A stretch of 64,000 bases of DNA, taken from assembly GCF_014645815.1 (NCBI RefSeq), contig NZ_BMML01000023.1:1-64000 (forward strand), given 5' to 3'. The DNA is from Streptomyces fuscichromogenes (GTDB taxonomy: Bacteria > Actinomycetota > Actinomycetes > Streptomycetales > Streptomycetaceae). Both the position numbers and the translations under genes were made by a program. The notes under the pieces are model-generated. The model searched no databases and was not told the origin of the DNA. It saw only the letters and a list, made by a program, of their open reading frames with translations. This document shows positions 42,176 through 51,310 of the stretch, one piece after another. Within the stretch, counting starts at the first letter, position 1, and each line of letters opens with the position of its first letter.

Positions 42176-43678
42176 TCACCACTTGCCGGGCGCGTAGTCC
42201 TTCAGGAAGACGCCGTAGACGTCCTCGCCCTGCTCGCCGAGCACGATCGGGTCGTAGACGCGGGCCGCGCCGTCGATCAGGTCGAGGGGGGCGTGGAAGC
42301 CCTCCTCGGCCAGCCGCAGCTTGTCGAAGTGCGGGCGTTCGTCGGTGATCCATCCCGTGTCGACCGAGGTCATGAGGATGCCATCGGTCTGGAACAGCTC
42401 CACCGCGCTGGTCCGCGTGACCATGTTCATGGCCGCCTTGGCCGCGTTGGTGTTGGGGTGTCCGGCGCCCTTGTAGCCGCGGCCGAAGACGCCCTCCATC
42501 GCCGACACGTTCACGACGTACGACCGGCCGCGCGCCGCCTGCTTCGCGGCCGCGGCCATCGCCGGCCGGAGCGCGCTGATCAGGATGAACGGCGACGTGT
42601 AGTTGCAGAGCTGGGTCTCCAGGAGCTCCACCGGGGAGATCTGGTCGATGGTCTGCACCCAGGTGTTGGTGTCGACGACGTCCGGGACCAGACCGCCCGC
42701 GTCGATGGCGGTGCCGTCGAGGTGCCGGGCCACGCTGGCGTTGCCCGCGACCAGCGCGAGGTCGGCGACCTGCTGGGCGTCCAGGCCGCTGGTGCCGAGG
42801 GGCAGCGCGGCGAGGCCGTCGACGGCGCCCGAGTTGAAGGCGCCGATGACCTGGTGGGCGGGGAGCTCACCGGCGGGCAGCGGGGCGCTCTCGCCCTCGA
42901 CCAGCGCCGCGTACGCGGCGGGCAGCCGGCGGACGGTCTGGGTCGCGTTGTTGACCAGGATGTCCAGCGGGCCGGCCGCGCTGACCTGCTCCGCCAGGGC
43001 GACGGCCTGTGCCGGGTCGCGCAGGTCGATGCCGACGACCTCCAGGCGGTGGATCCAGTCCGCCGAGTCCTCCATCGCCTTGAAGCGGCGGATGGCGTCC
43101 TTCGGGAAGCGCGTGGTGATCGTGGTGTGCGCGCCGTCGCGCAGCAGCCGCAGCGCGATGTACATGCCGATCTTGGCACGGCCGCCCGTGAGCAGGGCGC
43201 GCTTGCCGGTCAGGTCGGCGCGGGCGTCACGCTTGGCGCGGTTCAGCCGGGCGCAGTCCGGACAGAGCTGGTGGTAGAAGTAGTCGACCTCGACATAGCG
43301 GGTCTTGCAGGTGTAGCAGGAGCGCGGGCGCTGGAGTATCCCCGCGACCCTGCCCTCCTCGGTCCGGGACGAGGGCAGCAGGCCCTCGGTCTCGTCGTCG
43401 ATGCGCTCGGCGGAGCCGGTCGCGGTGGCCTCGGTGACCGCCTTGTCGTGGGCGGTCTTGGCGGCCCGGCGCTCCTGGCGGCGGCGCTGCTTCACCGTGC
43501 GGTAGATGCCGGCGGTGGCCCGGCGCACCGCGATGGCGTCGGGGTGGTCGACGTCCAGTTCGTCCAGCTCCGCGAGCACGCCGAGGCAGACGGCGAGCCG
43601 CTCGGGGGCGATGCCGGGTCCGTGGACCAAGGCCTCCACCGCGTCCTCGGCCGTCGAGCCGTCCTGTGTCACCGTCAT
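42176..43678 (-). CDS. SDR-fold protein with N-terminal zinc ribbon and no catalytic tyrosine
   Basis: 500 residues. The N-terminal helical part (about 1-115) leads to a C-x2-C / C-x2-C zinc ribbon (CYTCKTRY, then LCPDCARLN), followed by a Rossmann domain (RALLTGGRAKIGMYIALRLL, then ILVNNATQT). At the active site the family Y-x3-K is replaced by TNAAK (Thr about residue 410), while a Ser remains in VVNVSAMEG. ATG at 43678 has GGGAAG upstream; a GTG at 43702 is possible. Classical SDR chemistry is unlikely unless another residue acts as base. Function unknown. Confidence 0.82.
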   Translation of the reverse strand: MTVTQDGSTAEDAVEALVHGPGIAPERLAVCLGVLAELDELDVDHPDAIAVRRATAGIYRTVKQRRRQERRAAKTAHDKAVTEATATGSAERIDDETEGLLPSSRTEEGRVAGILQRPRSCYTCKTRYVEVDYFYHQLCPDCARLNRAKRDARADLTGKRALLTGGRAKIGMYIALRLLRDGAHTTITTRFPKDAIRRFKAMEDSADWIHRLEVVGIDLRDPAQAVALAEQVSAAGPLDILVNNATQTVRRLPAAYAALVEGESAPLPAGELPAHQVIGAFNSGAVDGLAALPLGTSGLDAQQVADLALVAGNASVARHLDGTAIDAGGLVPDVVDTNTWVQTIDQISPVELLETQLCNYTSPFILISALRPAMAAAAKQAARGRSYVVNVSAMEGVFGRGYKGAGHPNTNAAKAAMNMVTRTSAVELFQTDGILMTSVDTGWITDERPHFDKLRLAEEGFHAPLDLIDGAARVYDPIVLGEQGEDVYGVFLKDYAPGKW

Positions 43679-43790
43679 CGCGCTGCCGCTTCCCTGGTCC
43701 ACCAGCGGCGCTCCGTCTCACGCCCGCCTTCGAAGGGGGAATTTTACGGAGCGCCGGCCCCGGGGACCAAACCCGCCCGAATGACGGATC

Positions 43791-43808
43791 CCGCCGGCCA
43801 CCGGGCGG
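43791..43808. terminator. Possible hairpin after the unusual SDR promoter region
   Basis: CCGCCGG and CCGGGCGG pair with one bulge, in the gap between the WS/DGAT stop (43820, minus strand) and the SDR start. It could terminate the acyltransferase transcript. Confidence 0.35.
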
Positions 43809-43819
43809 TCACCGTGTCG

Positions 43820-45151
43820 TCACGGATCGCAGACCGAGATCAGTGAGTCCACCTCGTCGGTGACCGCGCGGGCGAGTACGTCCAGGTCGGGGACCGCGGT
43901 CGCGTCGGCGACGAGGCCGTAGTGGACGTGGTTGCGGTAGGTGGAGATGGCGACGGCCAGGGACTGGCCGGGGGCGAGCGGGGCCAGCGGGTAGACGGCG
44001 GTGAGCGGGTGGCCGCCGAGGCGCAGGCCGATGCCGGGCAGCGGGACGCTGGTGACCAGGATGTCGAACCAGAGCCGGGCGGCCTGGCCGACGAGCGGCC
44101 CGCCGAGCCGGTGCCCGAGCGCGGGCACGTGGTCGGCGAGCAGGGCGACGGCACCGGCGCCCCGGTTGGGGCCGGCGTCCTTGTTGCGGACCATCGCCGT
44201 GCGGACGCGGTCGAGTCGGGCGAGCGGGTCCGGGTTGTCGACCGGGAGCCGTATCAGGTACCCGGAGAGCCGGTTGCCCTGTGGGGTCGCGGTGCGCGGG
44301 CGGCGCTTGGAGACCGGGATCAGGGCGCGCGGGGCGACGCCCTCGGTGCCGTCGCCGCGCGCGTCCAGCCAGCGGCGCAGGGCGCCGGCGACGACGGCGA
44401 TCAGGACGTCGTTGACGGTGCCGCCGACGGCCTTGCGGACCCGGTGCACGTCGTCGATGTCGAGGTCGACGCCGGCGATGCTCCGGGTGCCGGTGGGCTC
44501 GGACGTCAGCGCGGCCGAGGAGCTCACCCCGAGGGCGGACAGGGCGACCGAGGCGCCGATGTCGAGGGCCCGGCCCACGTCCGCGAGGGCGCCGCGCACC
44601 AGCTCCGGCAGCCTGCGCACGTCGGGCAGCGCCGGCAGCGCACGCGGCGGCTCGATGGAGCGGGGGGCGCGGACCGGCAGGTCCAGCGGGTCCATGACAC
44701 CGGCCGCGAGCTTGAGGGCGCGCAGCCCGTCGGCGAGGGCGTGGTGGAACTTGAACAGCACCGCGAAGGACACCCCGTCCTCGCCGGGCAGCACGTGCGC
44801 CTCCCACGGCGGCCGGCCGCGCTCCAGCGGACGCTCCATCAGCCGCCCCGCCACGCTCTGGAAGTCCGCGGTCGGGGCGTGCAGCCTGACGTGGTTGAGG
44901 GGGTCGAAGTCCGGGTCGGTCTCGCGGGCGGCGCCGCCGAACGCGAGCGGCTGCCAGACGTCCCGGATCCGCATGCGCAGTCCGGGCACGGCGGCGGCCC
45001 GGGCCGCGAGGAGGTCGGCGGCGTGCGCGCCGGCGGTCGGCGAGTGCGCCGAGAACACGCCGAGCGCGCCGAGGTGCATCGGGTGCTGGTCGGACTCGAT
45101 GTTCCAGAACGCCAGGTCGAGAGGAGCGAGCAGGTCAGCAGTCTCAGTCAT
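43820..45151 (-). CDS. WS/DGAT family acyltransferase
   Basis: 443 residues of the wax ester synthase/diacylglycerol acyltransferase family. The catalytic HHxxxDG motif is seen as FHHALADG (about residues 131-138), and GGTVNDVLIAVVAGALRRWL and GNRLSGYLIRLPVD are typical of the second half. These enzymes transfer fatty acyl-CoA to long-chain alcohols or diacylglycerol to make storage lipid. Several paralogues usually exist in one actinomycete genome. The ATG at 45151 has only a weak ribosome binding site. It lies downstream of the GH92 gene on the same strand but a terminator separates them. Confidence 0.9.
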   Translation of the reverse strand: MTETADLLAPLDLAFWNIESDQHPMHLGALGVFSAHSPTAGAHAADLLAARAAAVPGLRMRIRDVWQPLAFGGAARETDPDFDPLNHVRLHAPTADFQSVAGRLMERPLERGRPPWEAHVLPGEDGVSFAVLFKFHHALADGLRALKLAAGVMDPLDLPVRAPRSIEPPRALPALPDVRRLPELVRGALADVGRALDIGASVALSALGVSSSAALTSEPTGTRSIAGVDLDIDDVHRVRKAVGGTVNDVLIAVVAGALRRWLDARGDGTEGVAPRALIPVSKRRPRTATPQGNRLSGYLIRLPVDNPDPLARLDRVRTAMVRNKDAGPNRGAGAVALLADHVPALGHRLGGPLVGQAARLWFDILVTSVPLPGIGLRLGGHPLTAVYPLAPLAPGQSLAVAISTYRNHVHYGLVADATAVPDLDVLARAVTDEVDSLISVCDP

Positions 45152-45254
45152 CTAAGGGGGTGCCTCGCGTCGACGGAGGGTGGATCAGCAGTCAAACGCC
45201 GACTCATGATTACGGTCAAGTACGATCACGCTACGCTCAGTTAACAGCAGATTA

Positions 45255-45284
45255 AGTCCCGCCCCCTCCGAAAGAGGCGGGACT
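45255..45284. terminator. Terminator of the GH92 gene
   Basis: AGTCCCGCC and GGCGGGACT form a perfect 9-bp stem with a 12-nt loop, followed on the minus strand by TTAATCTG. It lies 16 nt beyond the GH92 stop. Confidence 0.7.
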
Positions 45285-45300
45285 CCTGCGACACCTGAGG

Positions 45301-47652
45301 TCACTTCAGCGCCGGTGGCCCCGCCTCGGGTGACGTACCCCACTCTGACGGGTGCGAGCCGACCGTGAACGCCAGCGACCGCAGGGAGCGCAGCGCACCG
45401 GTCGTCAGATAGGTACGGCGGTAGTCCGATCCGTCGGTCCGGGCCGACTGCACGTACCGGCGCGCGGCCGAGGTGCCCGGCGCGGTCACCGTGAACCCGC
45501 CGCTCGGCCAGAAACGGCGGTCCAGGCGCACCTCGGCCCGGTCGAAGACCGGCGTCGACAGGCCCCAGGTGCCGTAGCCGGGCTGCACCGGGAAGAGGCC
45601 GAGGGACGACAGGACGTTCCAGGCGGACATGGTGCCGAGGTCGTCGTTGCCGGTCATCCCGGTCGGCCCGTCGGTGAACAGGGTGAGCGCCGCGTGCACC
45701 ACGTCGGTGGTCTTCCAGGGCTGGCCGGTGGAGAGGTAGGTGTACGGGGCGATCAGGTCGGGCTCGTTCATGGGGTTGTAGACGGCCGCGTTGTAGTAGG
45801 CGTACGCGTTGCCGTGCACCCAGACCTGGCGCGCGGTCCTCGCGGGGTCGGCGAGCAGCCTGTCGTAGGCGAAGAACGAGTCGAGCCGGGCGTTGGCGGC
45901 GCGCTCGCCGCCGATCAGGGAGATCACCCCGGGCAGGTCCTGCGGGACGAGCCACTGGTACTGCCAGGCGGTGCCCTCGTGGAAGCCGATGCCGCGGGCC
46001 GGGTCGGGGTCGCCGGTGAAGGCGCCGGCGGCGTCGCGGGCCCGGAAGAAGCCGGTGGAGGGGTCGAAGACGTTGCGGTAGTTCTGCGCTCGGGCGGCAT
46101 AGCGGGCCGCGTCCGCGCCGTGGCCGAGGTCCCGGGCCATCTGCCCGAGCATCGCGTCGGACAGGGCGTACTCCAGGGTGACGGAGGCGCCGTGGTCGTA
46201 GTCGGAGTCGCCCACCTTGGTGTGCGGGCGGCCCTTGAGGTACGGCGCGAAGCCGTCGGCGAGGTACTCGGCGTTGGCCTCGCGGCCGACCCCGGCGTTG
46301 GCGGCCGGCGGCACGCCGTCGGCGTTCCTCCTCAGCACCCGGTAGGCCCGCTCCTCGTACCCCTTGAGCAGGCCCATCTGGTAGGCGGTGGTCAGGAACG
46401 GGGTGACCGGGTCGCCGGTCATGATGTTCGTCTCGACCGGGCCGTAGCCCCACTTGGGCAGCCAGCCGCCGTCCTCGTCGATCCTCAGCACCGACAGCGC
46501 CATGTCCCGGGCCTCGCGCGGGGCGAGCAGGGCGAGCGCCTGGGCCTGGGTGCGGTAGGTGTCCCAGAGGGACCAGTTCTGGTAGTAGGTGAACCCCTGC
46601 GCGCGATGGATCCGGCGGTCCCAGCCGGCGTAGCGGCCGTCGGCGTCCCCGCCGACGTTGGGCGCGAGGAAGGTGCGGTACAGCGACGAGTAGAAGGTAC
46701 GGCGCAGGGTCGGGGAGCCGCCCTGGACGCGGACGCCGGCCAGCCGCCGCTCCCAGGCGTCCCGGGCCTGCCGTCGTACCGCGTCGAACGAACGGCCGCC
46801 CTCGGCCCGCAGGTTGACCTCGGCGCCCCGCGCGTCCACGTACGACAGGGCGGTGGTCGCCTCGACCGTACGGTCCCGGGTGGTGTCGAAGCGGACGTAG
46901 GCGCCGTCGGCTCCGGCTCGGGAGCCGGGGGTGAGGGCGGTGCCGTTCCAGGTGCCGTACGCGGCGAAGGGGCGGCTGAAGCGGGTGACCGTGTAGACGG
47001 TGTAGGGGGCGGAGTCGCGGCAGAAGCCGTGGCCGGTGATCCGGGTGCGGACGGTGCGGTCGTCCAGGATCTCGACATCGCTGCTGACCGGCTTGTGCAG
47101 CGCCTGGTGGGCGTTGAGCAGGACGTTGGCCTTGCCGGTGGCCGGGAAGGTGTAGCGCTGGACGCCGGTGCGGGCGGTCGCGGTCAGCTCGGCCGTCACA
47201 CCCGAGTCGAGGCCGACGCGGTAGTAGCCGGGGCTCGCCGCCTCGTCGGCGTGCCGGAACCCGGCGGCGTACCGGGCGTAGTCCGTGCGCGTGACGTCCC
47301 CGGTGGTGGGCAGCACGGGCAGGTCGCCGCCGATGGCGCAGCCGACGCCGGAGAGGTGGACCAGGGAGAAGCCGCGGATCCGGTGCTGGGAGTAGTCGTA
47401 GCCGGTGCTGTGCCCGGTGTCCGGGGAGAACTGCACCATGCCGAAGGGCACGGCCGCGCCGGGGAACGTGTTGCCGTCGTCCTGGCTGCCGATGAAGGGG
47501 TTCACCAGGTCGGCGAGGTGGCCGTCGGTCGCTTCGGCGGCTCCCGCGGCGGGGGCCGTGAACAGCGCGGACGCTGTCAGTGCTCCGGCGAGGCACAGCC
47601 GTGTGCGCCGGAGAGCCATGGTGGTATGTGACACACCACTGGTCCCTCTCAT
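45301..47652 (-). CDS. GH92 alpha-1,2-mannosidase-type exo-mannosidase, secreted
   Basis: 783 residues. A Sec signal (CLAGALTASALFTAPAAGAA) precedes the GH92 N-terminal domain (LVNPFIGSQDDGNTFPGA) and the calcium-dependent catalytic domain with HEGTAWQYQW (acid Glu about 556) and GNDDLGTMSAWNVLSSLGL. GH92 enzymes are inverting alpha-mannosidases acting on N-glycan mannose arms. ATG at 47652 has GGAGG about 9 nt upstream; the ATG at 47619 has none. It stands alone, 7 kb from the fucosidase operon, but belongs to the same substrate class. Confidence 0.9.
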   Translation of the reverse strand: MRGTSGVSHTTMALRRTRLCLAGALTASALFTAPAAGAAEATDGHLADLVNPFIGSQDDGNTFPGAAVPFGMVQFSPDTGHSTGYDYSQHRIRGFSLVHLSGVGCAIGGDLPVLPTTGDVTRTDYARYAAGFRHADEAASPGYYRVGLDSGVTAELTATARTGVQRYTFPATGKANVLLNAHQALHKPVSSDVEILDDRTVRTRITGHGFCRDSAPYTVYTVTRFSRPFAAYGTWNGTALTPGSRAGADGAYVRFDTTRDRTVEATTALSYVDARGAEVNLRAEGGRSFDAVRRQARDAWERRLAGVRVQGGSPTLRRTFYSSLYRTFLAPNVGGDADGRYAGWDRRIHRAQGFTYYQNWSLWDTYRTQAQALALLAPREARDMALSVLRIDEDGGWLPKWGYGPVETNIMTGDPVTPFLTTAYQMGLLKGYEERAYRVLRRNADGVPPAANAGVGREANAEYLADGFAPYLKGRPHTKVGDSDYDHGASVTLEYALSDAMLGQMARDLGHGADAARYAARAQNYRNVFDPSTGFFRARDAAGAFTGDPDPARGIGFHEGTAWQYQWLVPQDLPGVISLIGGERAANARLDSFFAYDRLLADPARTARQVWVHGNAYAYYNAAVYNPMNEPDLIAPYTYLSTGQPWKTTDVVHAALTLFTDGPTGMTGNDDLGTMSAWNVLSSLGLFPVQPGYGTWGLSTPVFDRAEVRLDRRFWPSGGFTVTAPGTSAARRYVQSARTDGSDYRRTYLTTGALRSLRSLAFTVGSHPSEWGTSPEAGPPALK

Positions 47653-47775
47653 GTCGGATGACCTCCGAATTTCGACATTGCTGTCTGCATCGTGAGGGGA
47701 GAGGACCGCAAATTCCGGCAAATGAGGGTTATTCACTCGCAGCGCGTCGCGCCCGAGTTGAAGCGCGCCCGAGGG

Positions 47776-48996
47776 TCAGGAGACCAGCTGCCCCTTGCCG
47801 AGGCCGATGACCCCGCCCTTGGAGACGGTGTACAGCTCCGCGTCCCGGTCCGGGTTGACGCCTATCGTCGCGCCCGGCGGGACCTCGACGTTCTTGTCCA
47901 GGACCGCACCGCGCACCACCGCGCCCCGGCCCACCACGACGTTGTCGTGCAGCACCGACCCCTGGACCACCGCGCCCGGGTCGACCCGCACGCCCGGTGA
48001 CAGCACGGACCGGGTGACCTGGCCCCGGATCAGGCAGCCGGCGCTGATGATGGACTCGCTCGCCATGCCGCCCGCGTTGAAGCGGGCCGGGGAGAGCTGG
48101 TACGAGTGCGTGTAGATGGGCCAGCTGCGGTTGAAGAGGTTGAAGGCGGGCCGCTCGGCGATCAGGTCCATGTGGGCGTCGTAGTACGCGTCGAGGGTGC
48201 CGACGTCCCGCCAGTAGCCGCGGTCGCGGCTGGTCTCGCCGGGGACGTGGTTGGTGCCGAAGTCGTAGAGCTGGGCCTCGCCGCGGGCGGTGAGCTGGGG
48301 CAGGATCGAGCCGCCCATGTCGTGCACGGACTCCTCGTCCTCGGCGTCCCGGTGCAGGGCCTCCACCAGGGTCTTGGTGGTGAAGATGTAGTTGCCCATG
48401 GAGGCGAAGACGCAGTCCGGGGCGTCCGGCAGGCCCGGCGGGTCGGCGGGCTTCTCCAGGAAGGTCTCTATCGTCTGTCCGTCCGAGCCCGGAGTGATCA
48501 CACCGAACGCCGAGGACTCCGCGCGCGGGATGCGGATACCGGCGACCGTGACACCGGCGCCGCCCTCGATGTGCTGCTGGAGCATCTGCCGCGGGTCCAT
48601 GCGGTAGACGTGGTCGGCGCCGAACACCGCGACGTAGTCGGGCTGTTCGTCGTGGACCAGGTTGAGGGACTGCAGGATGGCGTCGGCGCTGCCCAGGTAC
48701 CAGCGCGGGCCGAGCCGCTGCTGTGCCGGGACCGGCGTCACGTAGTTGCCCAGCAGGCTGGACATCCGCCAGGTGGTGGTGATGTGCCGGTCCAGCGAGT
48801 GCGACTTGTACTGGGTCAGCACGCAGATGCGCAGCACGTCCGCGTTGACCAGGTTGGACAGCACGAAGTCGACCAGGCGGTAGGTACCGCCGAAGGTGAC
48901 CGCTGGTTTGGCCCGGTCCGCGGTCAGCGGCATCAGGCGTTTGCCCTCCCCGCCGGCCAGTACGAGACCGAGTACCGAAGGTCCACCACGACGCAT
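47776..48996 (-). CDS. glgC: Glucose-1-phosphate adenylyltransferase
   Basis: 406 residues, usual length. The nucleotidyltransferase motif is VLGLVLAGGEGKRLMPLT, with YRLVDFVLSNLVN, a sugar-phosphate region FLEKPADPPGLPD and a C-terminal left-handed beta-helix (VLSPGVRVDPGAVVQGSVLH). It makes ADP-glucose for glycogen. ATG at 48996 follows GAGGGGAG. The gene lies 104 nt downstream of the glycogen synthase gene on the same strand, with a hairpin in the gap. Confidence 0.93.
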   Translation of the reverse strand: MRRGGPSVLGLVLAGGEGKRLMPLTADRAKPAVTFGGTYRLVDFVLSNLVNADVLRICVLTQYKSHSLDRHITTTWRMSSLLGNYVTPVPAQQRLGPRWYLGSADAILQSLNLVHDEQPDYVAVFGADHVYRMDPRQMLQQHIEGGAGVTVAGIRIPRAESSAFGVITPGSDGQTIETFLEKPADPPGLPDAPDCVFASMGNYIFTTKTLVEALHRDAEDEESVHDMGGSILPQLTARGEAQLYDFGTNHVPGETSRDRGYWRDVGTLDAYYDAHMDLIAERPAFNLFNRSWPIYTHSYQLSPARFNAGGMASESIISAGCLIRGQVTRSVLSPGVRVDPGAVVQGSVLHDNVVVGRGAVVRGAVLDKNVEVPPGATIGVNPDRDAELYTVSKGGVIGLGKGQLVS

Positions 48997-49015
48997 GGCC
49001 GCTCCCCTCACCCTG

Positions 49016-49041
49016 GTGCTCCATGCCTGCCCTGGGAGCAC
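49016..49041. promoter_or_regulatory. Hairpin between glgA and glgC
   Basis: GTGCTCC (49016-49022) and GGAGCAC (49035-49041) form a 7-bp stem with a 12-nt loop in the glgA-glgC gap. It may reduce read-through or mark an internal processing site. Confidence 0.4.
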
Positions 49042-49100
49042 TCCCGCTAAGCCTGCACCGCGATCACGTCGAACAGGCGGCATGCTCGTTACGCCTGTCG

Positions 49101-50288
49101 TTACGCCTGTTTGAGGATCTCCTCGTAGAGCCGGACCGTGCGCCGGGCCACCGCGTCCCAGCCGAACTCCCCCACGGCCCGCTCCCGTCCGGCCTCGCCC
49201 ATCCGCCGGGCCGTCTCCGGGTCGCCGACGACGGCGTCCAGCGCCCGCGTCAGGCCCCCCTCGAAGTCGTCGTCCAGGTCGACCAGCAGGCCCGTCCTGC
49301 CGTCCTCGACGACCTCGGGGATACCGCCGACCCGGGACGCCACCACGGGCGTGCCGCAGGCCATCGCCTCCAGGTTGACGATGCCGAGCGGTTCGTAGAC
49401 CGAGGGGCAGGCGAAGACGGCGGCACGGGTGAGGAGTTGGATGACGTCGGCGCGGGGCAGCATCTGCGGGATCCAGTGCACGCCCTCGCGGACCCGGCTC
49501 AGCTCCTCGAAGAGGTCGCGGAACTCCCGGTCGATCTCGGGAGTGTCGGGCGCCCCCGCGCAGAGCACGACCTGCGCCGCCGGGTCGATGTCCCGTACCG
49601 CGCGCAGCAGATGGGGCACGCCCTTCTGGCGGGTGATACGGCCGACGAACAGCACGTACGGGCGGCCCGGGTCGATACCGATCCGGGCGAGGACGTCGGT
49701 GCCGTGGTCCGGTCGGTAGAGCGTGGTGTCGATGCCGTTGTGCACGACGTGCACCTTCGCCGGGTCCAGGGCGGGGTAGCAGCCGAGGATGTCCTCGCGC
49801 ATGGCCCCGGAGACGGCGACCACCGCGTCGGCGGCCTCGATCGCGCTGCGCTCGGCCCAGCTCGACAGGGCGTAGCCGCCTCCGAGTTGCTCGGCCTTCC
49901 AGGGGCGCAGCGGCTCCAGCGAGTGCGCGGTCACCACGTGCGGGACCCCGTACAGCATCTTGGCGACATGGCCGGCGAGGTTGGCGTACCAGGTGTGGGA
50001 GTGGACGAGCTCACGCCCTTCGAGACCGGCGGCCATGGCCAGGTCCACGGAGAAGGTGCGCAGCGCGTCGTTGGCGGTGTCCAGCGCGGACCAGGGGCGG
50101 TGCCGGACGACGCCGACCCCGCGGCCCTCGCCCCAGCAGTGCACCTCCAGGTCCACCAGGGGCCGCAACTCACGGGCGAGGAACTCCACGTGAACACCCG
50201 CGCCGCCGTAGACGTCCGGGGGGTACTCCCGGGTCAGCAGTCCGACTCGCACCCGCAACCCCTCGCTCTCCACGGCCGGTTGTTCCAT
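49101..50288 (-). CDS. glgA: Glycogen synthase (GT4 type)
   Basis: 395 residues of the actinobacterial GT4 glycogen synthase group, which uses ADP-glucose. The N-terminal donor-side region is VGLLTREYPPDVYGGAGVHV, with HSHTWYANLAG and TAHSLEPLRPWK. The C-terminal GT-B domain has LFVGRITRQKGVPHLL and the E-x7-E motif in SVYEPLGIVNLEAMACG. In mycobacteria the homologue makes maltose-1-phosphate, so a GlgM-like role is possible. ATG at 50288 lies 2 nt after the stop of the FhuF-like gene, suggesting coupled translation. Confidence 0.88.
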   Translation of the reverse strand: MEQPAVESEGLRVRVGLLTREYPPDVYGGAGVHVEFLARELRPLVDLEVHCWGEGRGVGVVRHRPWSALDTANDALRTFSVDLAMAAGLEGRELVHSHTWYANLAGHVAKMLYGVPHVVTAHSLEPLRPWKAEQLGGGYALSSWAERSAIEAADAVVAVSGAMREDILGCYPALDPAKVHVVHNGIDTTLYRPDHGTDVLARIGIDPGRPYVLFVGRITRQKGVPHLLRAVRDIDPAAQVVLCAGAPDTPEIDREFRDLFEELSRVREGVHWIPQMLPRADVIQLLTRAAVFACPSVYEPLGIVNLEAMACGTPVVASRVGGIPEVVEDGRTGLLVDLDDDFEGGLTRALDAVVGDPETARRMGEAGRERAVGEFGWDAVARRTVRLYEEILKQA

Positions 50289-50290
50289 GG

Positions 50291-51250
50291 TCACCCAGAT
50301 GCGGCGCGCGGGGAAGAGCGCGGTGGTTGTGTGAAACAACAGTCACCGCAGACCCCGCCGCCCGGTACCCGGTAGTACAGACAGCAGCTGCGCCGCCGGA
50401 AGGCCGGGCCGGTGCGGGTACCGGTGGTGCTCAGCAGGGGGTGCGCGAAGAGGGTGTCGGCGAGGTGGCGGGTCCGGGCGGCCGCGTCCGGACGGTTGTT
50501 CGCGCGCGCCCAGCGGCCCAGTTCCCGTGCGGCTCCGGCCAGCGCCGAGCCGGCGTTTCCCCACAGCAGACCGGCCGCGACACCGTAGCGGGCCCTCAGG
50601 GCCTCCCCCAGGGGTTCGAGATGGCCGTGTACGACGGCTTGCACGACGGTGTCGGCGAGTGCGGCCGGGCCGGCGCCCCCGGGCAGCGCGCGCACCTCGG
50701 TGAGCCGGAGGTCGTCGGGGGCGGTTGCGGCGGGGTCCCAGCGGAGCAGGCCCGGGTCGAGGTCGGGAAGGCGGCCGTAGCGGACGGCGCAGCCGAGGGC
50801 GACGGACCAGAGCCGGGCGGCCAGCGCCTGGTGGGCGATGGAGGCGGCGACCCGCGGTTCGGTGGTGCCCAGACGCCCCGCGACCGTCTCGACACGGGTA
50901 CCCAGGGCATTTCCGTGACCGTCCGGTCCGAGTTCTCCGTAGGCCTTCGCGAGAGTCGTCAGCTCGTCGGTCCGCGCCGCGTCGGGGCCCGCGACCAGCG
51001 CTCGGACCGTCCGCAGGACGAAGAAGCCGCCGAGCGGGCGGAGCGCGGCGAGGTCGGGGTCCAGGTCGGCGAACGGGTCCACGAACAGCAGTAGTACCAG
51101 GGTTCCCGGAATCCCTGCGCACGCCGCCTCCACCCGGCGGCCCCCACCCTGGGGATGATCGGAACTGCTTCGTACTCCATCGGTAGTAGGACCCATTGGG
51201 TGCTCAGGTACGACGACGGGAAGCAGACGGGCGGGCAGAGTGTTGCTCAT
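50291..51250 (-). CDS. FhuF-like [2Fe-2S] protein
   Basis: About 319 residues. The C-terminal Cys-Cys-x10-Cys-x2-Cys signature of FhuF siderophore-iron reductases is visible (SCCLYYRVPGGGVCGDCC, with an extra Cys). The mostly helical N-terminal part has SIAHQALAARLWSVALGCAV, also typical. In known FhuF, this cluster reduces ferric iron in imported siderophores. The start is uncertain: ATG at 51250 is used, without a strong ribosome binding site. The gene is placed directly upstream of glgA, which is unexpected. Confidence 0.78.
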   Translation of the reverse strand: MSNTLPARLLPVVVPEHPMGPTTDGVRSSSDHPQGGGRRVEAACAGIPGTLVLLLFVDPFADLDPDLAALRPLGGFFVLRTVRALVAGPDAARTDELTTLAKAYGELGPDGHGNALGTRVETVAGRLGTTEPRVAASIAHQALAARLWSVALGCAVRYGRLPDLDPGLLRWDPAATAPDDLRLTEVRALPGGAGPAALADTVVQAVVHGHLEPLGEALRARYGVAAGLLWGNAGSALAGAARELGRWARANNRPDAAARTRHLADTLFAHPLLSTTGTRTGPAFRRRSCCLYYRVPGGGVCGDCCFTQPPRSSPRAASG

Positions 51251-51310
51251 GGAAGCCGACCGATCACCGCGCGGGGCCAAGCGGCCCGGCCTGACGCAGA
51301 GGAGCCGAGT

